Assembly: GCA_030760725.1 (NCBI GenBank)
Contig: JASWHV010000001.1
Location: forward strand, 30,439,928 to 30,503,927
Length of the DNA: 64,000 bases
Direction: 5' to 3'
DNA from: Neostapfia colusana
Lineage: Eukaryota; Streptophyta; Magnoliopsida; Poales; Poaceae
Position numbers and translations under genes: made by a program. This document shows positions 56,702 through 64,000 of this stretch, piece after piece (the stretch's first letter is position 1; each line of letters starts with the position of its first letter). The notes beneath the pieces are model-generated. The model did no database searches, had not been told where the DNA came from, and saw only the letters and a program-made list of their open reading frames with translations.

Positions 56702-59700
56702 ATGACGCGTACTCGTGCCAACCCTGATGTTGGAGGTACCAGTCAAGGGGGAGAGACCTCCCAACCACCTCCCGAGGACTCCTCGGGACAGCAGCAGCAA
56801 CAGCAACAGCAAACACCGCCACCGCCACTGCCGACGGTTACATTGGCCGACATTGTCGCGGCAATGGCGGGTTCACATCAGCAGCACACAGAGCTGCTGC
56901 AAACGTTAATTGCGAATACGTCTCGCCCAGAGAGACGTCAAGATCGTGAGGAGCGCCAACAGAGCTCCTACTCTGACTTCCTGGCGACTCATCCCCCTGT
57001 ATTCTCAAGGGCGGATGAACCACTTGACGCGGACAACTGGCTCCGCGCCATAGAGATGAAATTCGGGCTGCTCCAAATCAGCGAGCAGCGCAAGACTCAG
57101 TTCGCGGTCCAGCAGCTCCAAGGATCCGCGAGCGCGTGGTGGGCCAACTTCTGTGCTTCACAGCCCACCGACCGAGTGATGACCTGGGCGGAGTTCCGGA
57201 CGGCCTTCAGGGCCTATCATATATCGCCCGGTTTGATGAAGAGAAAGATGCAGGAGTTCCTACACCTGCAACAAGGGAGCCGGAACGCGCTGGAATACTC
57301 CAGGGCGTTCAACGACCTCGCGCTCTACGCGTCGTATCACGCAGATACGGACGAGAAGCGGTGGGACCACTTTTACCAGGGGCTTAACCCGCTCCTGAAG
57401 GATAAATTGGCGATGTTCAATCGCGGCAGCCTCAACGACATCATTGATGCTGCGATTGTTCAGGAGGACTCCGGCAAGGAGTTAGCGGCGGCGGAGAGAA
57501 AGCGAAGCGCGCCGCAGAGCAGCGGAGAAGGAGGCGGTCCTTCTCAGAAGTTTCGGATGGTGAATCGCCCACCATCAGGTCCACGCTGGCAGCCACCACA
57601 GCGGTCGATACCGTTCCGCAGTCGGCCGTACTCTTCACCGGCATTCCGGCCGGCACTGCCAGTACCACCGCAACAACAACAGCAGCAGCGGGCGATGCCG
57701 CATGCGTTTGCACCTCCGCAACGCATGCCGGGCTTTCGTCCCCCGAGTACTCCACCAGCAGCGGCCACATGTTACAAGTGTGGTCGTCCAGGACACTTCG
57801 CGAGCAGTTGCCCGGAGAGGCAAGGCGGCGGAGTGGCACCACAGTTTCCGGGGAGGAATCAACCCCGGAACCCTACTAATGCGCGGCGGGCAAACCCTAG
57901 GCCCGGTACTGTCCACCAGCTTGCCATTGAGGACGTGCCGGAGGGCGAGCCAATCCTTGCGGGTATGTTCCAACTCCACCAGCATCCCGCTATAGTACTA
58001 TTTGATTCAGGCGCCACGCATAATTTTATTAGCCAAGCTTTCATTGCTAAACACAGCTTGCCAATACTACCCACCGATAGTCCATATTTAATTTGTTCAC
58101 CGGGTGGGAAGATTTCAGCAAGCGTAATGGTCTCCAAAGCACCATTATGCTTAGCGGGTAGAGTGTACCCCACGTCTCTCATTATCTTAGAGGGGCAGAA
58201 GGTCGATGTCATCCTAGGGATGTCGTGGTTAACCCGCCACGGCGCTGTTTTAGACACCGTCCTTCGAGTCGTGCACTTAAACTCAGAGGTGCACGGTTCT
58301 CACTCATTATTTCTGGACAGTCCAGAAATAAAACTTCCAAGTGTCTATCAAGCCACAACCATCAGATTGGAAGACATTCCAGTGGTCCGAGAGTTCCCGG
58401 ATGTATTCCCGGACGATTTGCCGGGGATGCCACCCGATAGAGAGGTGGAGTTCAAGATTGAACTTGCACCGGGAACTATGCCAATATCCCGAAGGCCGTA
58501 CAAGATGGCGCCCAAGGAGTTGGCTGAACTGAAGACTCAGCTCACGGACCTTCTGGAGAAGGGTTTTATTAGGCCGAGCTCCTCGCCATGGGGCTGTTCG
58601 GCATTATTTGTCAAAAAGAAGGATGAAACGCTACGGCTTTGCGTGGACTACCGTCCATTAAATGCCGTAACCATCAAGAACAAGTACCCGTTGCCACGGA
58701 TCGACATGTTGTTTGATCAGTTGGTTGAAGCAAAGATCTTTTCCAAGATGGATTTAAGATCCGGGTACCATCAGATTAAGATAAGAGCGGAGGACATTCC
58801 AAAGACAGCTTTCTCGACAAGGTACGGACTTTATGAGTACCTGGTCATGTCCTTTGGCCTCACCAATGCTCCAGCTCACTTCATGTACTTAATGAACTCG
58901 GTGTTCATGCCGGAGCTGGACAAGTTTGTCGTGGTCTTCATCGACGACATCCTAGTATACTCCAAGTCGGAGGAAGATCACAAGAAACATCTGCGTATAG
59001 TCTTGCAACGGCTGCGGGATCACAAGTTATACGCAAAGTTCAGCAAATGCGAGTTTTGGATATCGCAAGTGCCTTTCCTCGGGCATATCATCTCAGCGGA
59101 AGGTATCGCTGTGGACCCGAGCAAGATCACGCAAGTGCTGAATTGGAAATCCCCGAGAACTGTTCATGAGGTACGGAGTTTCCTCGGACTCGCGGGATAT
59201 TATCGGAGGTTCATTCCGAACTTCTCAAAGATTGCCAAGCCAATGACAGGGCTGCTGAAGAAGGCTACCAAATATGTTTGGAGTCCAGCATGTGAAGCAG
59301 CATTCAAGGCTTTAGTCAAGCACCTGACATCAGCACCGGTTTTGGCGCAGCCAGACACAACAAAGCCGTTTGATGTGTACTGCGATGCATCCGGCATTGG
59401 GCTCGGATGTGTGCTGATGCAAGACCGAAGAGTGGTCGCGTATGGATCACGGCAGCTTAGGAACCATGAGCAAAATTATCCAACTCACGACTTGGAGCTC
59501 GCTGCCGTGGTACTTGCACTGAAGATGTGGAGGCACTACCTACTCGGTAACCTCGTACATTTATATACCGACCACAAAAGCCTCAAGTACATATTCACTC
59601 AGAAGGACCTGAACATGAGGCAACGAAGATGGTTAGAACTGATAAAGGATTACGAGATAGAGATCCATTATCATCCGGGCAAGGCAAACGTTGTGGCAGA

Positions 59701-61258
59701 TGCGCTGAGCCGCAAGTCACACGTCAATGATCTGACCATCACACCGTTGGAAGAGAGCGAACCACCACTACATGTGATTCCACACGGAGCTCTCTACAAC
59801 CTAACTTTGATCCCCACCATCCGTGAAGAGATAGCGGCAGCCCAGAAGAATGACAAGGGCATGTCACATTTGCGGGGACGTGTAGACAGTGGGGAGTTGA
59901 AATGTTTCCGGAAGGACGGAGACGGCGTCCTATGGTTCAAGAACCGGATCGTCGTACCCCGAAACCCGGAGTTACGGAAGAAAATCTTTGATGAGGCTCA
60001 CTTATCAAAGTTTTCTATTCACCCCGGCAGCAATAAAATGTATCAAGAACTCATAAGAAGGTTTTGGTGGACACGGATGAAGCGAGAGACTGCCAAATAC
60101 GTGTCCGAGTGTGATACATGTCGAAGGGTGAAGGCAGACCACATGCGGAAACCGGGACTGCTGCAACCACTGGGCATTCCTGCCTGGAAGTGGGAGGACG
60201 TGAGCATGGATTTCGTCGTTGGTTTACCCACCACCTTACAGAAACATGATTCGGTGTGGGTGATCGTCGATCGGCTCACCAAAGTTGCCCATTTCATCCC
60301 GGTCAACACCAACTACAACGCCAAGAAGTACGCTGAACTGTACATCTCACGGATCCTATGCTTATACGGCGTACCCCGTACCATCATATCGGACCGGGGC
60401 ACTTTATTTGTGTCCCGTTTTTGGGAGCAGCTGCACGCTGCCTTGGGGACGAAGCTGATCCGTAGTTCAGCCTACCACCCGCAGACGGATGGGCAAACTG
60501 AGCGGGTAAATCAAATCCTAGAAGACATGCTACGAGCTTGCGCTATCGACCACGGCAAGAATTGGGATGATCACTTGCCGTTAGCCGAGTTCTCGTACAA
60601 CAATGGGTACCAAGCTAGCATCAGGATGGCGCCCTACGAGGCGCTATACGGAAGAAAATGCCGCACACCATTGAACTGGTGTGAGTCTGGCGAAAGGGTT
60701 ACCTTCGGGATTGACCTTGTCAACAACGCGGAAGAAAAGGTTCGACTAATTCAAGCGAACCTAAAAGCCGCTCAATCCCGTCAGAAACAGTATGCGGACC
60801 GGAGAAGGCGCCCATTACAATTCGAAGTTGGAGATCACGTATACCTACGAGTGTCTCCAATGAAGGGCGTAAACAGATTTGGGGTGAGAGGAAAGTTGGC
60901 ACCCCGATTCATCGGTCCATTCCAAATTACCGAAAGATGTGGATCGGTAGCATACCGGCTGAGATTACCAGAAGCACTTTCCGGTGTGCACGACGTCTTT
61001 CACATTTCCCAGCTGAGGAAGTGTCTCAAGCTATCAACTACCGTTCAGCTGGAAGACATTGAAGAACTGCAACCGGATCTCACCTATCGGGAGGAACCGG
61101 TGCAGATTATTGATGGGAAGGCCCGAACCACACGCAACCGTACGTTGTGGTTCTACAAGGTTCTGTGGAGTAATCACTCCATGGACGAAGCGACATGGGA
61201 GAGCGAAGAATTCCTTCGCACTAACTACCCCGACTTTCTCACGTCGCATATCCGGTAA
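56702..61258 (+). CDS. gag-pol: TEK5 gag-pol polyprotein, intact, 1518 aa
   Basis: The start ATG at 56702 (MTRTRANPD) follows AATTTCAGA; an in-frame ATG at 56672 lies before the putative splice acceptor. Gln-rich N-terminus and Gag domain (WLRAIEMKFGL, WWANF, WAEFRTAFRAYHI). Zinc knuckle CYKCGRPGHFASSC at 357-370. Protease D-S-G at 435. Reverse transcriptase with FIDD at 746-749. RNase H with catalytic D in YCDASG at 895 and TDHKSLKYIF. Integrase zinc region (HLSKFSIHPG ... CDTC), core with first Asp near 1170 and SDRGTLFVSRFW. C-terminal chromodomain-like segment (WFYKVLWSNH ... EATWESEEFL), thought to direct integration to heterochromatin. No stop or frameshift. It makes the particle proteins and the enzymes for copying and integrating the element. 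Confidence 0.96.
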   Translation: MTRTRANPDVGGTSQGGETSQPPPEDSSGQQQQQQQQTPPPPLPTVTLADIVAAMAGSHQQHTELLQTLIANTSRPERRQDREERQQSSYSDFLATHPPVFSRADEPLDADNWLRAIEMKFGLLQISEQRKTQFAVQQLQGSASAWWANFCASQPTDRVMTWAEFRTAFRAYHISPGLMKRKMQEFLHLQQGSRNALEYSRAFNDLALYASYHADTDEKRWDHFYQGLNPLLKDKLAMFNRGSLNDIIDAAIVQEDSGKELAAAERKRSAPQSSGEGGGPSQKFRMVNRPPSGPRWQPPQRSIPFRSRPYSSPAFRPALPVPPQQQQQQRAMPHAFAPPQRMPGFRPPSTPPAAATCYKCGRPGHFASSCPERQGGGVAPQFPGRNQPRNPTNARRANPRPGTVHQLAIEDVPEGEPILAGMFQLHQHPAIVLFDSGATHNFISQAFIAKHSLPILPTDSPYLICSPGGKISASVMVSKAPLCLAGRVYPTSLIILEGQKVDVILGMSWLTRHGAVLDTVLRVVHLNSEVHGSHSLFLDSPEIKLPSVYQATTIRLEDIPVVREFPDVFPDDLPGMPPDREVEFKIELAPGTMPISRRPYKMAPKELAELKTQLTDLLEKGFIRPSSSPWGCSALFVKKKDETLRLCVDYRPLNAVTIKNKYPLPRIDMLFDQLVEAKIFSKMDLRSGYHQIKIRAEDIPKTAFSTRYGLYEYLVMSFGLTNAPAHFMYLMNSVFMPELDKFVVVFIDDILVYSKSEEDHKKHLRIVLQRLRDHKLYAKFSKCEFWISQVPFLGHIISAEGIAVDPSKITQVLNWKSPRTVHEVRSFLGLAGYYRRFIPNFSKIAKPMTGLLKKATKYVWSPACEAAFKALVKHLTSAPVLAQPDTTKPFDVYCDASGIGLGCVLMQDRRVVAYGSRQLRNHEQNYPTHDLELAAVVLALKMWRHYLLGNLVHLYTDHKSLKYIFTQKDLNMRQRRWLELIKDYEIEIHYHPGKANVVADALSRKSHVNDLTITPLEESEPPLHVIPHGALYNLTLIPTIREEIAAAQKNDKGMSHLRGRVDSGELKCFRKDGDGVLWFKNRIVVPRNPELRKKIFDEAHLSKFSIHPGSNKMYQELIRRFWWTRMKRETAKYVSECDTCRRVKADHMRKPGLLQPLGIPAWKWEDVSMDFVVGLPTTLQKHDSVWVIVDRLTKVAHFIPVNTNYNAKKYAELYISRILCLYGVPRTIISDRGTLFVSRFWEQLHAALGTKLIRSSAYHPQTDGQTERVNQILEDMLRACAIDHGKNWDDHLPLAEFSYNNGYQASIRMAPYEALYGRKCRTPLNWCESGERVTFGIDLVNNAEEKVRLIQANLKAAQSRQKQYADRRRRPLQFEVGDHVYLRVSPMKGVNRFGVRGKLAPRFIGPFQITERCGSVAYRLRLPEALSGVHDVFHISQLRKCLKLSTTVQLEDIEELQPDLTYREEPVQIIDGKARTTRNRTLWFYKVLWSNHSMDEATWESEEFLRTNYPDFLTSHIR

Positions 61259-61292
61259 TTTTCCACCGTCCTCTCTCTCATTTTCACCTTAT

Positions 61293-61309
61293 AATCTCGG
61301 GACGAGATT
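61293..61309 (+). other. conserved inverted repeat upstream of the TEK5 polypurine tract
   Basis: AATCTCG-GGA-CGAGATT, perfect 7-bp stem, 34 nt after the gag-pol stop. Confidence 0.85.
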
Positions 61310-61314
61310 CTTTT

Positions 61315-61327
61315 AAGGGGGGAGGAA
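61315..61327 (+). other. TEK5 polypurine tract
   Basis: AAGGGGGGAGGAA directly before the 3' LTR. Confidence 0.93.
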
Positions 61328-64000
61328 TGTAAGGGCCTCAGCTTTTGACACCCATTTGTAGTGTTCATCCCCACACCACACACCTCATTTGAGGAAGAGT
61401 GATGAACACAAATGAAGAGCAAGTAACAATTATCAACATGCTCAATAGGGAACAAACTTACACATTGCAAAAGTGGTATTTCCCACATGTGATATAGATG
61501 GGCTGGACATAGGAAAAACTCCTACATTTTGCTAAGGATGTCCATGCCAAGTTTCACCCAAATTCAAAACCTTTTTGAGGTCATCTTGGGTATAGATAGG
61601 AAGGGGGCAGTTTGAAAACATATGCAAATTCAAACTGTTTTTATACCATGAATTTGAAAGTGGAAGGCATATTCTTACTCAGCACATTTTTGTGAGCTCA
61701 CACACCAATTTTCACTCCATTTGGAGTTGATCTTGACATGAGCTAAGGGGGAGAAATTCAAACTTTATTTGAATTTCAAACTGAACTTGTGCTGAAATTC
61801 ATTCAAACCAAACCTCATTTGAACTTTGATCAATTCAAATGGCTCATGGGGGAATAATTTGAATTGCCAAGGGTAGTATGGGGTTCACTGTTTACAACAG
61901 TGATTAGAAGTAAATTTCAGAGGTTAAAAGGAAGGGTGGGACCCACATGTCAGCCTCTACTTCAACACAAACCGACTGAGACTTTTCACTTGGGTCGCCG
62001 AGCCGCAGCGGTGATCGCCACCGAGGCCAGCCACCGCGCCACCAGCTGCTTGCCCACGCGCGGGCATGAGGCGGTGCAGAGCCTTCTTAAGGCGCCTGCC
62101 CCCCCTCCTCGGCCGAGGTACCGACGTGTTTTCCCGCAAGAACCCAGCACTGGCCGAAAGTTTCCGCAGTTCGGACTTGATCGGAGGACGCCGATCGCAG
62201 CTCCCTCCTTCCACTCCAGAGTCCCAGCAAGGTACTAGAGACCTTCCTCCATCCTCCCCATTGCTAGAATTCGGTTGAAACCGATTGATATCGGCTGTGC
62301 CGAAAGATCAAACTCGGAACTTGGAACCGCCGCACCTCGGGCTCTCGTGGACAGCCCAACCTGGGCGTTGTCACACCCGAGCCAAGGCACCCTTGGACGC
62401 GTGGGTGACCGGTGCTGCTCATCCCCGAGCCACAGCTCGAGTGGTTGCTCACCGGCGGCGAATTTCCATTTTTCCCCTTTCTGTGTGCAGAACGGCCTTC
62501 GGGTACGATTCTGTTTAATTCGTGCTCTAGAAAGGATTAGAGGGCCTCAGGCCACTCCCACACGAGCTAGACACGGTAACGCACAAGTTGCCTTCACAAC
62601 TCTGGGCCGGAGAACCTCTGTGCCCGACGTAATTTAAGGTCTACTAATGGCGGAACGAACGGGGGGTATCAGGCGCACGGTGAGGACCTATTTCGGGCCT
62701 TCCCCGAGCTGCCTCGAGCTCATGTCGACCTTCTCTGAGGTCCACTGATGCTCCCCGACCGATTTCCCAAGTAGCTGAGGTACTAGGGGAGTCAGCCGAC
62801 ATGGCCGAAGTCATTCCGATATGGCGGCTCGTCGCCGACCATGCTCCGGCCGTTGTCATGAGCAGCTGACCCTCGGATCCTGTTCCCCAAGTAAAAGTAG
62901 GCAGGGGCGGCCAGAATCAAGAAGTTTGGAGCTGTACAGCAGCCGGCGGCGAGCTCTCCGGCGAGATCCCTCGGCGGCGGGGCGCGGGTGTCGCGAGGTT
63001 GAAGAAGGGGGTGGACCCCAGCTGTCAGCGGCCGATAATTTGAATCGGGATCCGGCTGCGGCCAGGATCGGGTGTGCTGGAGCGCAAAATCCTTGTGGGC
63101 CGCGGTGTGCCATCGCCTCGGCGTGCGACGCGTGTCCCCTGGGCCCACGCGCGAGTTTAAACTTTTCCCCGATTTTCAGATTTCCTTCAAACTTCAAATC
63201 CTTATAACTTTGGCTAGAAAGCTCCACATTGAGTGAACCAAATTTTGCTGGATTCAGCTCTCTGAGTACTTTCCAGAAAATCAAGTTTCACTTCATGAAA
63301 TTCCTTAAATCTCCAGAATTAATTCCTTAAACTTTAAACTGTTAGGAATTTTAACTGGAGAATCCTTTGGAGGAAAATCCTGAAATTTTGCTGAGATGTT
63401 CACCAAAATATCCTTGAACTACCATAAAAATTTCAGATCCATTTGAGCTCATTTAGCCCACCTAATGGTGTGATTAGTAAAACTGTTCCAGAGAAAATAG
63501 AAAATGTTCAGAAACATTTTCAGAATTTTCTCTGAAATTGTTTAGCTCATATCTTTAGTTAGAGACTTCCAAATTAAGTGAGACCAACTCCATTAGAACC
63601 CTCTGAAAATCTAGTTTTCAGAAAGTCATAGTTTGTCTCATGAAAATTCCTAGAACACCCTAAGAATTCCAATTAAGGTCAAGGACATAATTATTTGTGG
63701 AGGGCTCAAATGAGCTTTGCTGCAACTAAAACTTGACCAAGTCTCTGTTTAGGTTGTAACCAAGCCACAGTAAAAGTTTCACAGTCATTAGGTCTATCTA
63801 GCAAAGGTTATAGACTTCACAACTTCAAACATAATACAAATGCATTAAATTAATACATGTATTGTTTCTATCATGTAGTCGCTAAGGTCGAGGAGGAACC
63901 CGAAGTCCTAGACTTCGTTACTCCGGAGGAACAGCTAGCCTACGACCAAGAGCAGCAAGGCAAGCTCCGGTTTTGCATTAACCTTTTTACAAATTTTTAT
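61328..64000 (+). repeat. TEK5 3' LTR (partial, runs off the window)
   Basis: It matches the 5' LTR from 50104 to about 52626. It carries 150 bp (61489-61644 region) absent from the 5' copy. The window ends before the hairpin and terminus. No gene is seen. Confidence 0.94.

Larger units (their letters stand above)
50104..64000 (+). mobile_element. TEK5: intact Tekay-type chromovirus with upstream ORF (runs off the window)
   Basis: It has a 5' LTR (50104-53987), primer-binding site, leader, a 314-codon upstream ORF, uninterrupted gag-pol of 1518 codons, the hairpin, polypurine tract and 2.67 kb of the 3' LTR. The two LTRs differ by about 16 substitutions over 2.5 kb, plus one 150-bp indel. 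It lies in the TEK3 LTR. Every catalytic motif I looked for is present, so it may have transposed recently and could still encode functional proteins. Confidence 0.93.

Noticed and set aside
56780..56815. CAG/CAA run as a microsatellite
   Set aside because: It is short, interrupted and codes for the Gln-rich N-terminus of TEK5 Gag.

Overview
The window is a block of nested LTR retrotransposons from a plant nuclear genome, almost certainly a grass. I found no host gene, no structural RNA gene and nothing prokaryotic. The grass assignment rests on the element mix: Tekay/Del-type chromoviruses with about 4 kb LTRs, a CRM-type centromeric chromovirus, and a SIRE/Maximus-type Ty1/copia element. 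All are primed by the initiator-Met tRNA. The CRM element makes a centromeric or pericentromeric location plausible. I cannot name the species.

Element names below are mine. TEK1 (1-~4955, minus) is a truncated Tekay chromovirus: part of its 3' LTR and a broken pol. It is joined abruptly to SIR1 (~4956-6933 and 21245-25570, minus), a decayed SIRE-like copia element that keeps its 5' LTR but has lost its 3' end. TEK2 (6934-21244, plus) is inserted in the SIR1 integrase region. It has both 4.1 kb LTRs and target-site duplication (TSD) ATTGT. SIR1 itself abuts the 3' end of TEK3 (plus), of which only 60 bp of internal sequence and a 3' LTR remain (25571-27411 and 47791-50103). CRM1 (27412-47785, minus, TSD CCGTG) split the TEK3 LTR. 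TEK4 (31660-44409, minus, TSD TTCCT) then inserted into the protease active-site codons of CRM1. TEK5 (50104 to the window end, plus) inserted near the far end of the TEK3 LTR.

LTR comparisons by eye agree with the nesting. CRM1 LTRs differ by about 2%, and TEK4 inside it by about 0.8% over the part compared. TEK2 differs by roughly 1.5-2% at its LTR starts and TEK5 by about 0.6%. TEK5 is the only element with an unbroken gag-pol (1518 codons). It also has an intact extra ORF upstream of gag, so it is the best candidate for a recently active copy.

Three features stand out beyond the annotation. (1) All five Tekay elements carry the same short inverted repeat (AATCTCG / CGAGATT, loop 3-4 nt) just upstream of the polypurine tract. 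(2) TEK4 and TEK5 carry divergent extra ORFs upstream of gag with a common plan: an N-terminal fold that may resemble a double-stranded-RNA-binding domain, then a coiled coil, then an acidic tail. (3) The start codons of these upstream ORFs and of gag in TEK2, TEK4 and TEK5 lie directly at 3'-splice-site-like sequences, which suggests alternative splicing chooses which protein is made.
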